Assembly: GCA_002315325.1 (NCBI GenBank)
Contig: DCGU01000092.1
Location: forward strand, 1 to 34,175
DNA: 34,175 bases
Origin: Clostridiales bacterium UBA1770
GTDB lineage: Bacteria; Bacillota; Clostridia; Oscillospirales; CAG-272
Direction: 5' to 3'
The translations under genes and the position numbers were made by a program. Below the pieces are notes generated by a model, which saw only the letters and a list, made by a program, of their open reading frames with translations, was not told the DNA's origin and made no database searches. Positions 22,891 through 31,167 of this stretch are shown one piece after another. Within the stretch, counting starts at the first letter, position 1; the number at the start of each line of letters is the position of its first letter.

Positions 22891-25536
22891 TTACTTCAGC
22901 ATACCCTGCAGGGTGTCTTTGGCACTGTTCAGTGCGTCATTCACTTTGGCAGTGTCTACGCCGCCGGCCATTGCGTTATCAGGGCGTCCGCCGCCCTTAC
23001 CGCCGGTCACAGCGGCCACGGCACCGACCAGTTTGCCGGCATGTGCGCCTGCTGCAACGGCAGCGGCACCCGCAGCGGCAACGAACTGGAGTTTGCCCTC
23101 GTTTTCAACGGCCAATACAACAACCATTTCAGGATGTTCGGCTTTGAGCGTGTCGCACAAACCGCGGGCCATATCGGCGCTCATATCCAGCTTTGCGGCG
23201 ACCAGCGTGGTCTTGCCGACGGTCACAGCGCCGGACAGCAGGGAATCAAGCTTGGTTGCGGCTGCTTTGGCATTCAGGGATTCGATTTCGCGGCGTGCTG
23301 CCGTCAGTTCAGCCTGCAGGGCAGCGGCGCGGTGTGCAACCTCGTTGACGTTTTGCAGTTTCATTTCCTTGGCGGCATTCTGCAGTGCAGCGTAAGTATC
23401 GTTGTACAGTTTCAGTACACCCAGCCCCGTGGTTGCCTCAATTCTGCGTACACCGGCGGCAACGGAGGATTCGGATAATACTTTAAACAGACCGATATTG
23501 CCGGTGTTGGAACAATGCGTACCGCCGCACAATTCGGTGGAAACGTCGCCCATTTTGACCATACGGACAACCTTGCCGTACTTTTCACCGAACAGGGCCA
23601 TGGCACCCATTGCCTTGGCGGTTTCCGGATCTGTCAGCGTTGTGTTGATAGCAGCGGCGGATAAAATATAGCCGTTTACCAGGGATTCAACCTTGGCAAT
23701 TTCTTCGGCCGTCATGGGTGCATAGTGGGAGAAGTCGAAACGGCATCTCTCGGCATCCACGTAGGAACCGGCCTGCTCAACGTGCGTGCCCAAAACGGCG
23801 CGTAATGCAGCCTGCAGCAGGTGTGCGGCAGAGTGGTTGCGGCGGATAGCGGCACGGCGTTCGGTATCAATGGCTACGGTGACGGTATCGCCGACGCGCA
23901 GCATACCGTTTTCCATGGTGCACAAATGCAGATATACGCCGTCTGTTTTCTTGGTATCGTTAACGGTAATGTCAATTTTGTCGCCGGTAATACGGCCGGT
24001 ATCGCCGACCTGACCGCCGCCTTCGCCGTAGCAAACGGTGGTGTCCAAAACCAGCGTGAAGTCGCCTTCGTTGATTTCGTCAACGGATTCGGTCTCGCCG
24101 TTATCATCCAACAGGATGGCCAGAACTTTGGCGTCAATCGTATCGCGGTCGTAACCGGCGAACTCGGTCTTGGGCAGGGTAGAGATAATGGTCTTTGCCG
24201 TGTTGTCCCAGCCGCTGATGTTGCCTCTGGCGGCGCGGGCACGGGCCTTCTGCTCCTGCAGATTGGCTTTATAACCGTCTTCGTCGATATCAACACCGCG
24301 TTCTGCGGCAATTTCGCGGGTCAAATCAATCGGGAAACCGTAGGTGTCGCTCAATTTGAAGACGTCGGCGCCCGACAGACAGGGCTTGTCTGTTTTGGCG
24401 GCTTTGGCCAGCAGATCTTCCAGCAGTGCCATACCGGATTCAACGGTGCGGTTGAACCGTTCCTCTTCCATGCCGACAATCTTGCGGACGTAGTCGAGTT
24501 TTTCGGTGAGCAACGGGTAAGCGGATGCATTTTCGTGCTCAACGGCGTCAACGATATCGCACAGGAACGGCCCCTTGATGCCGAGCAGTCTGCCGTGACG
24601 GCAGGCGCGGCGGAGCAGGCGGCGCAGTACGTAGCCGCGGCCTTCGTTGGTGGGGAGAACGCCGTCGGCGATCAGGAACGTGGAGGCACGCATATGGTCG
24701 GCAATAATACGCAGGGATACGTCCGATTTGGGGTTCTCGTTATACTTAACGTCTGCCTTTTGTCCGGCAGCGGCAATGATGTTTTGAATGGTATCGACGT
24801 CAAACATGCTGTCAACGCCCTGCATAACGCAGGCCAGACGTTCCAAACCCATACCGGTATCGATATTCTTCTGTGCGAGCTCGGTGTAATTGCCGTTACC
24901 GTCGTTGTTGAACTGGGAGAATACGTTGTTCCAAATCTCCATGAAACGGTCGCAGTCGCAGCCGGGACCGCAGGTGGGTTTGCCGCAGCCGTATTTTTCG
25001 CCACGGTCGAAATAAATCTCGGAGCAGGGACCGCAGGGACCGGAACCGTGTTCCCAGAAGTTGTCCTCTTTGCCCAGGCGCACGATGTGGTCGGCGGGAA
25101 CGCCGATTTTTTTGTTCCAAATTTCAAACGCCTCGTTATCGTCCACGTAAATGGAAGGATAGAGACGATCTTTGGGAATATCGAGCCACTCGGGGGAGGT
25201 CAGGAATTCCCATGCCCAGGGCAGGGCTTCTTCCTTAAAGTAATCGCCGAAGGAGAAGTTACCCAGCATTTCGAAATACGTGCCGTGACGAGCCGTGTAA
25301 CCGACGTTTTCGATATCGTTGGTACGGATGCAGCGCTGGCAGGTCGTCATACGTCTGCGGGGCGGCTCAGCCTCACCGGTAAAGTACTTTTTCAGGGGAG
25401 CCATACCTGCCACAATCAGCAGCAGGGACTTGTCGTCTTCGGGAATCAGAGAAAAGCTCTCGTGCCGAAGATGGCCTTTGGTTTCAAAAAACGAGAGATA
25501 TTTTTCTCTCAGGTCGTTCAGGGATGTCCATTTCAT
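22891..25536 (-). CDS. alaS: Alanine--tRNA ligase
   Basis: Charges tRNA-Ala with alanine in the cytosol. The 881-residue product is full length with every domain: the class II catalytic core beginning KGHLRHESFSLIPEDDKSLL, a cysteine-rich segment at about 175-200 (CGKPTCGPGCDCDRFMEIWN, present in many Gram-positive AlaRS), the editing domain with H568-x3-H572 and C670-GGTH674, and the C-terminal DHHA1 domain with GGKGGGRPDNAMAGG. GAGG precedes the ATG at 25536. It is 58 nt downstream of coaW on the same strand with no promoter or T-box leader in the gap, so it probably depends on the coaW promoter. Its terminator is at 22812-22848. Confidence 0.97.
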   Translation of the reverse strand: MKWTSLNDLREKYLSFFETKGHLRHESFSLIPEDDKSLLLIVAGMAPLKKYFTGEAEPPRRRMTTCQRCIRTNDIENVGYTARHGTYFEMLGNFSFGDYFKEEALPWAWEFLTSPEWLDIPKDRLYPSIYVDDNEAFEIWNKKIGVPADHIVRLGKEDNFWEHGSGPCGPCSEIYFDRGEKYGCGKPTCGPGCDCDRFMEIWNNVFSQFNNDGNGNYTELAQKNIDTGMGLERLACVMQGVDSMFDVDTIQNIIAAAGQKADVKYNENPKSDVSLRIIADHMRASTFLIADGVLPTNEGRGYVLRRLLRRACRHGRLLGIKGPFLCDIVDAVEHENASAYPLLTEKLDYVRKIVGMEEERFNRTVESGMALLEDLLAKAAKTDKPCLSGADVFKLSDTYGFPIDLTREIAAERGVDIDEDGYKANLQEQKARARAARGNISGWDNTAKTIISTLPKTEFAGYDRDTIDAKVLAILLDDNGETESVDEINEGDFTLVLDTTVCYGEGGGQVGDTGRITGDKIDITVNDTKKTDGVYLHLCTMENGMLRVGDTVTVAIDTERRAAIRRNHSAAHLLQAALRAVLGTHVEQAGSYVDAERCRFDFSHYAPMTAEEIAKVESLVNGYILSAAAINTTLTDPETAKAMGAMALFGEKYGKVVRMVKMGDVSTELCGGTHCSNTGNIGLFKVLSESSVAAGVRRIEATTGLGVLKLYNDTYAALQNAAKEMKLQNVNEVAHRAAALQAELTAARREIESLNAKAAATKLDSLLSGAVTVGKTTLVAAKLDMSADMARGLCDTLKAEHPEMVVVLAVENEGKLQFVAAAGAAAVAAGAHAGKLVGAVAAVTGGKGGGRPDNAMAGGVDTAKVNDALNSAKDTLQGMLK

Positions 25537-25594
25537 TTGGAGTTACCTCATTTTTATTTTGAAAATTTAAAACAAATTGGTGATGAACGCCGGG

Positions 25595-26482
25595 TCAGTT
25601 TTCGGTTTCATTGAAGAGCGCCGCACCGATGACCGTGGCAAAGACGGCGTGCTCGGGCGTGATGAAATTGATATCAAACAGGGGACCCAACGTTTGGAAG
25701 ACTTTGGCAATCGGTTCCATGGTGGATAAGTTGCCCGTTAAAACGACGTCGCGGATGTGATAGCTGCGTGCCGCGAAGACGCTGACCATCAGCACGGTTT
25801 CGGCCACCATATTGGCAATACCGAGCGCAATGTCGCCGGGCGTTGCCATATCGGACAGTTTGCCGAAGTTGGAAGCCGTCAGTGACTCGTTGATGCCCGT
25901 GTAATTGTGCTTTTTGGAGATGTCGCTGATGCGCAGGTCAACGTTGGCAAGGTCACCGTCACGGCATAACTGTTCGATGTGTTCAAAAGTATCTACACCG
26001 AGTATCTTGTGCGTCAGTCCCAACAGGGTGCCGCCGCCGACGCCGGTACCGCCGAGGTATTCCGTGTTCACTTTGCCGTTTTCCCGTTTGGCGTGAATGA
26101 GCGCCGTGCCCGTTCCCATACTGACGATAATCGCCTCGTCTAAATGCGACAAATATAAGCCGCCGATGCCGACGCTGGAAAATTCCGGCACGGAACGACA
26201 GTCGAGATTGTAGATGGGCTGCTGGGCGTACGAGGCACCGACACCCGTCATCATCACGCGTTCAATATCCGTCAACTGCAGATTGTTTTGCGCGGCAAAT
26301 TTACCGAATGCACCGTACAGTGACGTAATCGGATCGGCTGCCTGCACGTATTGCGGCGTAATCAGCAGCGGTTCGCCGTCTCCGTTGTCGCGGAACCCGA
26401 CGATTTTTGTCGCACTGCCGCCGACGTCGATACCGATGACGGTTTTATTCATTTGATTCGTGATGCTTTCTTTTGATTTCAC
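25595..26482 (-). CDS. coaW: Type II pantothenate kinase
   Basis: Phosphorylates pantothenate, the first step to coenzyme A, using the actin-like ASKHA fold. The 295-residue product shows the N-terminal phosphate-binding GIDVGGSATK (residues 17-26), the VSMGTGTAL segment, GGTGVGGGTLLGL, and the C-terminal VLTGNLS segment, matching type II (CoaW-like) enzymes. These are typically insensitive to CoA feedback; that property is family knowledge. I chose the GTG at 26482 because GGAGG (26494-26490) lies 7 nt upstream. An in-frame ATG at 26452 matches the usual protein start but lacks a comparable site. It is the first gene of the coaW-alaS transcript and shares overlapping promoter DNA with the divergent HAD gene. 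Confidence 0.88.
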   Translation of the reverse strand: MKSKESITNQMNKTVIGIDVGGSATKIVGFRDNGDGEPLLITPQYVQAADPITSLYGAFGKFAAQNNLQLTDIERVMMTGVGASYAQQPIYNLDCRSVPEFSSVGIGGLYLSHLDEAIIVSMGTGTALIHAKRENGKVNTEYLGGTGVGGGTLLGLTHKILGVDTFEHIEQLCRDGDLANVDLRISDISKKHNYTGINESLTASNFGKLSDMATPGDIALGIANMVAETVLMVSVFAARSYHIRDVVLTGNLSTMEPIAKVFQTLGPLFDINFITPEHAVFATVIGAALFNETEN

Positions 26483-26514
26483 GGATGATCCTCCGACGGA
26501 TAAACGTTCTGTAT

Positions 26515-26543
26515 ATTATACCATATGATTGATAAAAATACAA
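26515..26543 (-). promoter_or_regulatory. coaW-alaS promoter
   Basis: On the minus strand: -35 TTGTAT (26543-26538), a 17-bp spacer, and a perfect -10 TATAAT (26520-26515). It overlaps the opposing promoter at 26529-26557. Confidence 0.8.
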
Positions 26544-26557
26544 TATTGTGTTATAAT
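26529..26557 (+). promoter_or_regulatory. Promoter of the HAD phosphatase-rqcH-isomerase operon
   Basis: -35 TTGATA (26529-26534), a 17-bp spacer, and perfect extended -10 TGT-TATAAT (TATAAT at 26552-26557). Its -35 lies inside the spacer of the coaW promoter, and the coaW -35 lies inside its own spacer. Confidence 0.85.
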
Positions 26558-26614
26558 AGTCGTGTTTATAAAGAAAAAACGGTGTTGCGGCACCGGGTAA
26601 CGAGGCAAAAAGAC

Positions 26615-27439
26615 GTGTCGTTTGTGTTTGATAATCCGCCCGTAAAAACGTTGACGGATAAGCAATTATTCATTTTTGATATGGACGGGACCATCTATCT
26701 CGGCAACCGTGTCTTCGATTATGCCGTGCGGTTTGTGAAAATGCTGCGCGAGATGGGGAAGACAGTTTTGTTTTTTACCAATAACGCGTCGCACACGGCG
26801 CCTTTCTATATGGAAAAACTGACGCGCATGGGTTTTGAACCGCATGCCGGTGAGATGATGACGTCCGGCGACGTGACGGCGGAATTTTTATTGCGCCATC
26901 GTGCCGGGCAGTCCGTCTATTTGGTCGGAACGGAAGAGCTGCGCCGCGACTTTGCGGCACGCGGCATTCCGCTGGTGCCGGGCGCTGCCGCCCGTGCAGA
27001 CGTCGTGGTAACGTCGTTCGATACCGAATTGACGTACGCAAAATTAAGCGACGCCTGCCGCTTGATTCGAAACGGGGCAGAGTATCTGTCCACTCATCCG
27101 GATTTTAATTGTCCGACGGAAACGGGATTTATCCCGGACAGCGGCGCGATTGCTGCGTTCGTAACGGCTTCCACCGGTAAAAAACCGGTGTATTTCGGGA
27201 AACCGTACGAAGAGACCATTGCCATGATCGGAGAGACCACCGGCTTCTCACGGGATAAAATGGTTGTCTTCGGTGACCGCTTGTATACGGATATCGCCAT
27301 CGGCAAAAAATACGGTGTCACGGCCGTGCTTGTCCTGACCGGTGAAACGCAGCCTGCGGACGTGGAAGCCGCCGCACCGGCAGATCGTCCCGATTTCGTC
27401 TTTCCGTCGCTCGGCGAGGTCGCAGCTCTTTTTAACTAA
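26615..27439 (+). CDS. HAD-IIA family hydrolase (NagD-like phosphatase)
   Basis: A cytosolic phosphatase of HAD subfamily IIA (NagD/AraL/phosphoglycolate-phosphatase-like), generally acting on small sugar phosphates or nucleotides. The 274-residue product has motif I FDMDGT (nucleophile D22, acid/base D24), motif II FFTNNAS, the lysine-bearing GKPYEETI, and motif III VFGDRLYTDIAIG, with a large C2-type cap between motifs II and III. The frame is open from 26525, but that ATG lies upstream of the promoter -10 and cannot be used. The GTG at 26615 has GAGG 9 nt upstream and is preferred. rqcH follows after 15 nt. The substrate cannot be determined. Confidence 0.85.
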   Translation: MSFVFDNPPVKTLTDKQLFIFDMDGTIYLGNRVFDYAVRFVKMLREMGKTVLFFTNNASHTAPFYMEKLTRMGFEPHAGEMMTSGDVTAEFLLRHRAGQSVYLVGTEELRRDFAARGIPLVPGAAARADVVVTSFDTELTYAKLSDACRLIRNGAEYLSTHPDFNCPTETGFIPDSGAIAAFVTASTGKKPVYFGKPYEETIAMIGETTGFSRDKMVVFGDRLYTDIAIGKKYGVTAVLVLTGETQPADVEAAAPADRPDFVFPSLGEVAALFN

Positions 27440-27454
27440 GTTGGAGGTTTCAGC

Positions 27455-29224
27455 ATGGCATTTGACGCAGGTATGCTTGCCGCCGCTCTGTCCGAAATCA
27501 GAAAGACAGTCGGTGACGGCCGCGTTGAGAAAGTGAGTCAACCCGAACGGGACGAGATTATTCTCGGCATGCGCTCGGTAAACGGCAGTTATCGTATTCT
27601 CATCAATGCGGGTGCCAACAATCCCCGTTTGGGGCTTTGCGGCGTCCCGCGTGAAAATCCCCAAACGCCACCGCCCTTTTGCATTTTATTGCGGAAATAT
27701 TTGCTCGGCGCTCGACTCACCGAAGTAAAACAGTATGGTTTTGAACGCGCAGCGGGATTCTATTTTGATACACGGGATGAAATGGGGTTCCCGACCAAAC
27801 ACGTGTTGGTTGCCGAAACCATGGGGAAATACAGCAATTTGATGCTGCTTGACGGCGATGGACGCATCCTGCAGGTGCTGCGTCCCGTTGATTTTACAAC
27901 CAGCAGTCTGCGGCAGGTGCTGCCGGGCATGCGGTACGAACTGCCGCCGGCACAGGACAAAATCAACCCGCTTGACGAAACGCAGGCGGACTTCCTTGCC
28001 CGGTTCTCCGCTGCCCCCGCCGATAAAGTGGCAGATAAATGGCTGACGGCGACGTATTTGGGCCTGTCGGCAGCCGTTGCGCGTGAAATCGTTTGGCTGG
28101 CGTCGGGTACACTTGACGCCGCATGCGGCAGTATGGACGGCGGGTCTTTGGCACAGGCGTTTTTCGGCGTCGTTTCCATGATTAAAAACGAAACCTTTTC
28201 TCCCTGCATCGTTTGGGACGGGACGGTTCCGAAGGAATACGCGTTTATGCCGCTGACGCAGTACGGCGGTTTGCGTCTGCAGACCGGCACCGGTGCGGGT
28301 GAAATCCTGGACTTGTATTTTGAATCCAAGGATAAAGACGCGCGGCTGCGACAGCGCGCACAGGATTTGCTGCACGTATTAAATCACGCGCAGGCGCGCC
28401 TTTTGAAAAAAGCCGAGCTGCAGACGGCGGAACTCGCCGAATGTGAAAAAGGCGAACAGTATAAAAAATACGGCGACCTCATCACGTCGCATTTGTGGCA
28501 GCTGCACCGCGGCGACGCGTCAGCTGTCCTTGACGATTACGAAACCGTTTTGGAAGACGGCAGCTATGCCGCCGTTACCGTGCCGCTGGACGTGCGTCTT
28601 TCACCGTCGGCCAACGCACAGCTGATGTATAAAAAGTACGCCAAGGCCCGCAACGCAAAGGTGGAATTGGCGCGTCAGCTGGAGCAGGGCAGGGCGGAAT
28701 TGGATTACGTCGAGGGCGTGCTGCAAACGCTGCGCACGGCGGAAGGAACCACCGACCTTATGGAAATTCGGGAAGAACTCGCTGCAACGGGATATATGTC
28801 GCGTGTGAAAACCGGTGCCTCGCGCGGTCCCAAAAACGCCTCGCCCGCCTGCGCCGAATACCGCACGTCGGGCGGATATCGGGTCCTGTGCGGTAAAAAT
28901 AATTTGCAAAACGACTATATCACACACAAAGTCGCCGAAAAAACGGATTACTGGTTCCACGTTAAAAACAGACCCGGCTCCCACGTCATTATGCTTTGCG
29001 GCGGAGCAGAACCCGATGCAAAAGATTTTACCGAGGCCGCCGAGATTGCCGCACTCTTTTCGTCCGTGGAAGGGGAGAGCGGTCAAATACCCGTTGATTA
29101 TACACAGGTACGCAATTTGAAGAAACCCCAGGGTGCCAAACCCGGTTTCGTCATTTATCACACCAACTGGACCGCATACGTGACGCCTGTTGCCGAAGAG
29201 GTCAACGCCCGCCGCGTGAAATAA
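27455..29224 (+). CDS. rqcH: Ribosome quality-control factor RqcH (NFACT family)
   Basis: Binds stalled 50S-peptidyl-tRNA complexes and directs C-terminal alanine tailing of the nascent chain for degradation; older annotations call it a fibronectin-binding protein. The 589-residue product has the full NFACT order: NFACT-N (about 1-180, starting MAFDAGMLAAALSEI and including ILINAGANNPRLGL), a helix-hairpin-helix-like segment, a charged coiled-coil middle (about 290-450), and NFACT-R from about 468 (GGYRVLCGKNNLQNDYITHK, then DYWFHVKNRPGSHVIM). GGAGG lies 8 nt before the ATG at 27455. It is co-transcribed with the HAD phosphatase gene and the isomerase gene. There is no signal peptide, which supports an intracellular role. 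Confidence 0.93.
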   Translation: MAFDAGMLAAALSEIRKTVGDGRVEKVSQPERDEIILGMRSVNGSYRILINAGANNPRLGLCGVPRENPQTPPPFCILLRKYLLGARLTEVKQYGFERAAGFYFDTRDEMGFPTKHVLVAETMGKYSNLMLLDGDGRILQVLRPVDFTTSSLRQVLPGMRYELPPAQDKINPLDETQADFLARFSAAPADKVADKWLTATYLGLSAAVAREIVWLASGTLDAACGSMDGGSLAQAFFGVVSMIKNETFSPCIVWDGTVPKEYAFMPLTQYGGLRLQTGTGAGEILDLYFESKDKDARLRQRAQDLLHVLNHAQARLLKKAELQTAELAECEKGEQYKKYGDLITSHLWQLHRGDASAVLDDYETVLEDGSYAAVTVPLDVRLSPSANAQLMYKKYAKARNAKVELARQLEQGRAELDYVEGVLQTLRTAEGTTDLMEIREELAATGYMSRVKTGASRGPKNASPACAEYRTSGGYRVLCGKNNLQNDYITHKVAEKTDYWFHVKNRPGSHVIMLCGGAEPDAKDFTEAAEIAALFSSVEGESGQIPVDYTQVRNLKKPQGAKPGFVIYHTNWTAYVTPVAEEVNARRVK

Positions 29225-29245
29225 TACCAATCGGAGGAAAACGTT

Positions 29246-30142
29246 ATGTTCGATATTAAAATCGGTACGCTTGTGGGTGTAACCGAAGCCCCGAAATGCC
29301 TTCCCCTGTTAAATGCCAAGGGATTTGAATCGTATGAATTGACGTTTTGGCCCGGCATTGCCGAAAAAGATTTGCCGGTACTCGCCGAAAACGTCATGAA
29401 AGTTGCCGACGGCCGTTCCGTTTCCGCACTCGGCTTATACGGCAATACGCTGGAAATCGAGGGGTTTAATCAGGGCGTAAAGGACTTGATTAAGCATGCC
29501 AAGGATTTCGGCTGCGGCGTCGTATCCGTGTTTGCCGGTGCCGTCAAGGGCAAGAGCGTCCCGGATGCCATCCCGCTTTTTAAGGAGAAATTCACCGAAT
29601 TGGTCAATTTGGCCGAAAAATACGACGTCCGCATCGCCATTGAAAACTGCGGCGGCGGTTGGAACTGCTGCGAGTATAACATCGGTTTTTGCGAAGACGC
29701 CTGGGAACTCATGTTTGATGCCGTGAACAGCCCGCGCCTGGGGCTGGAATGGGAACCTGCGCATCAGCTGCACGGTTTGGTAGACGTGGAAGCACAGCTG
29801 CGCCGCTGGGCCCCCAAAGTGATCCACCTGCACGGCAAAGACGCAACCGTTGCGCACGACATTATCCGTGACCGCGGTTTGAAATCGCCGCACGGTTGGT
29901 GCTTTGACCGTACGCCCGGTTACGGCGACAGCAACTGGGCCAACCTCTTCTCGATTCTTTTGCGTGCCGGCTTTGTCGGTGCCTGCGATATCGAAGGGTA
30001 TCACGACCTGGTGCACTATGACGATATGGAATGGTCCGCACAGCTTGCCGGCCTGGACTATTTGAAACGCTGCCGCGGCGGTGCCGAATTCTTCGATACC
30101 CCCGATCTGCCGCACGGCTATCAGGGAAAGAGAAAGAAATAA
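29246..30142 (+). CDS. Sugar phosphate isomerase/epimerase-like TIM-barrel protein
   Basis: A member of the xylose-isomerase-like/AP-endonuclease-2 TIM-barrel superfamily, whose members isomerise or epimerise sugars with a divalent metal. The 298-residue product shows probable metal ligands at strand ends: E133 in IAIENCGG, the LEWEPAHQ segment (E170/H173), H194/H196 in VIHLHGKD, and the glutamate in DIEGYHD. Length and ligand pattern fit the family, but substrates vary widely (inositols, hydroxypyruvate, ketohexoses) and cannot be assigned. GGAGG lies 8 nt before the ATG at 29246. It is the last gene of the operon that begins at 26615, 21 nt after rqcH, and ends at the terminator at 30162-30197. 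Confidence 0.83.
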   Translation: MFDIKIGTLVGVTEAPKCLPLLNAKGFESYELTFWPGIAEKDLPVLAENVMKVADGRSVSALGLYGNTLEIEGFNQGVKDLIKHAKDFGCGVVSVFAGAVKGKSVPDAIPLFKEKFTELVNLAEKYDVRIAIENCGGGWNCCEYNIGFCEDAWELMFDAVNSPRLGLEWEPAHQLHGLVDVEAQLRRWAPKVIHLHGKDATVAHDIIRDRGLKSPHGWCFDRTPGYGDSNWANLFSILLRAGFVGACDIEGYHDLVHYDDMEWSAQLAGLDYLKRCRGGAEFFDTPDLPHGYQGKRKK

Positions 30143-30161
30143 TCGGTCATATGCCGACAAA

Positions 30162-30197
30162 AAAACAACCGTGATTCATACGAATCACGGTTGTTTT
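30162..30197. terminator. Bidirectional terminator between the isomerase and zinc-ribbon genes
   Basis: A perfect 16-bp stem (30162-30177 with 30182-30197) with loop ATAC, carrying AAAA at the left base and TTTT at the right base. The two flanking genes converge on it. Confidence 0.94.
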
Positions 30198-30216
30198 CGT
30201 TCAGTTCAGTTGCCGA

Positions 30217-30492
30217 TTATCTCTTGGAGAAACAATCGCTGCAGTAAACAGGACGGTCGCCCTTCGGTTCGAAAGGAACCTGGCAGGTCTTACCGCACTG
30301 TGCGCAAACTGCTTCGAACATCTGACGGGCTGCGCCGCCGTTGTTGCGCTGTGCCTTGCGGGCATCGCGGCAGGCTTTGCAACGCTGAGGCTCATTGGTG
30401 AAGCCTTTTTCAGCGTAGAATTCCTGCTCGGAAGCAGTGAAGGTGAACTCTTGTCTGCACTCTTTGCAGACCAGTGTCTTGTCTGTGTACAT
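30217..30492 (-). CDS. Small double zinc-ribbon protein (zf-trcl plus CxxC-x17-CxxC)
   Basis: Function unknown. The 91-residue protein has eight cysteines in four CxxC pairs: C9/C12 with C38/C41 forms the first probable zinc site (treble-clef-like, zf-trcl type), and C63/C66 with C84/C87, exactly 17 residues apart, forms the second. Similar small proteins are common in Clostridia and are usually annotated as zinc-ribbon domain proteins. There is no signal peptide or membrane segment. GAGG lies 6 nt before the ATG at 30492. It is a single gene with a strong promoter of its own (30547-30575). Nucleic-acid or ribosome association is a guess from the fold. Confidence 0.85.
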   Translation of the reverse strand: MYTDKTLVCKECRQEFTFTASEQEFYAEKGFTNEPQRCKACRDARKAQRNNGGAARQMFEAVCAQCGKTCQVPFEPKGDRPVYCSDCFSKR

Positions 30493-30546
30493 GTGATACC
30501 TCGAGGTTTGTTTTTTATAAAGGTTTAACCCCTTATATTTAGGCTC

Positions 30547-30575
30547 ATTTTACCACTGTTTCGGTCATATGTCAA
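30547..30575 (-). promoter_or_regulatory. Zinc-ribbon gene promoter
   Basis: On the minus strand: perfect -35 TTGACA (30575-30570), a 17-bp spacer, and -10 TAAAAT (30552-30547). The predicted leader is about 45 nt. Confidence 0.83.
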
Positions 30576-30644
30576 GCAATTATATAAAAAATCATTGAAA
30601 AAACGGATATATTGCACAAAATAGGGTGCATTTTGACCGAAACA

Positions 30645-30677
30645 CGAAAAAAGACCGGATGATAAATCATTCCGGTC
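30645..30677 (-). terminator. rpsT terminator
   Basis: Stem GACCGGA/TCCGGTC (30653-30659 with 30671-30677) extended by a bulged inner TGA/TCA pairing, followed on the minus strand by a T-run (30652-30647). It lies 24 nt after the rpsT stop. Confidence 0.88.
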
Positions 30678-30700
30678 CTTTTCCGCGACGCGTTGGTGGG

Positions 30701-30964
30701 TTAGGCCATTGCGTTGAATTTCTTTGTAAACTGGCTCTTTTTACGAGCAGCGGCGTTCTTGTGCATAACGCCTGCAGCGACAGCCTGGTCAACTTTCTTG
30801 ACGGCCTGCTTGTAAGCAGCTTCAGCGGCTGCCTTGTCACCGGCTGCAACAGCGGCATCAAACTTCTTGATGTCGGTCTTCAGAGCGGTACGGAACATTC
30901 TGTTACGCAGCGCTTTGGTTTCTGCAACCTGAACACGTTTCTTTGCTGATTTGATATTCGGCAA
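30701..30964 (-). CDS. rpsT: 30S ribosomal protein S20
   Basis: Primary 16S rRNA-binding protein of the small subunit. The 87-residue product starts with the family signature PNIKSAKKRV and is Lys/Ala-rich and helical throughout, ending KKSQFTKKFNAMA, at the normal length. The start is TTG at 30964, with a strong GGGAGG site 8 nt upstream. No ATG or GTG lies at the conserved N-terminus; the frame continues upstream to 31039 only through the leader. The E. coli rpsT gene also uses UUG, where it matters for low initiation and autoregulation by S20. Whether that regulation applies here is inference. It is a single gene, divergent from rpoB. Confidence 0.95.
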   Translation of the reverse strand: MPNIKSAKKRVQVAETKALRNRMFRTALKTDIKKFDAAVAAGDKAAAEAAYKQAVKKVDQAVAAGVMHKNAAARKKSQFTKKFNAMA

Positions 30965-31045
30965 ATCGTTCACCTCCCTGTTCAACAATAAAGTATGTAT
31001 GCTAAACGTTTCGGCTGAGAGGGTCCGAAGCGTCATCACCTATAC
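30965..31045 (-). promoter_or_regulatory. rpsT 5' leader with hairpin
   Basis: A leader of about 80 nt carries an 8-bp stem with one mismatch (31007-31014 with 31025-31032 on the plus strand, loop 10 nt) well upstream of the ribosome binding site. Together with the TTG start it is a candidate for S20 autoregulation. I recognise no described Firmicutes leader family. Confidence 0.4.
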
Positions 31046-31051
31046 CCGCCT

Positions 31052-31080
31052 ATCATATCACACTTTGGAACGAATTGCAA
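31052..31080 (-). promoter_or_regulatory. rpsT promoter
   Basis: On the minus strand: -35 TTGCAA (31080-31075), a 17-bp spacer, and extended -10 TGA-TATGAT (TATGAT at 31057-31052). Confidence 0.82.
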
Positions 31081-31132
31081 GAGCTTTTTACAATTATCCG
31101 AAAAATCTTTTAAAATAAGCTTGTTTTTTCTC

Positions 31133-31161
31133 TTGACACACCCCTTGACTTGTGCTATAAT
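31133..31161 (+). promoter_or_regulatory. Perfect-consensus promoter of rpoB
   Basis: -35 TTGACA (31133-31138), a 17-bp spacer, and extended -10 TGC-TATAAT (31156-31161): a full match to the housekeeping consensus. A second TATAAT (31174-31179) has no -35 at a workable distance. Confidence 0.93.
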
Positions 31162-31167
31162 ATCAAA

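Noticed and set aside
23821..25614. A 597-codon plus-strand open frame opposite alaS
   Set aside because: alaS is complete with all catalytic and editing motifs; the opposite frame has no motif and no promoter.
26525..26614. Extending the HAD phosphatase to the ATG at 26525
   Set aside because: That ATG lies upstream of the -35/-10 pair at 26529-26557, so it would not be in the transcript. The GTG at 26615 has a good ribosome binding site and gives a normal length.
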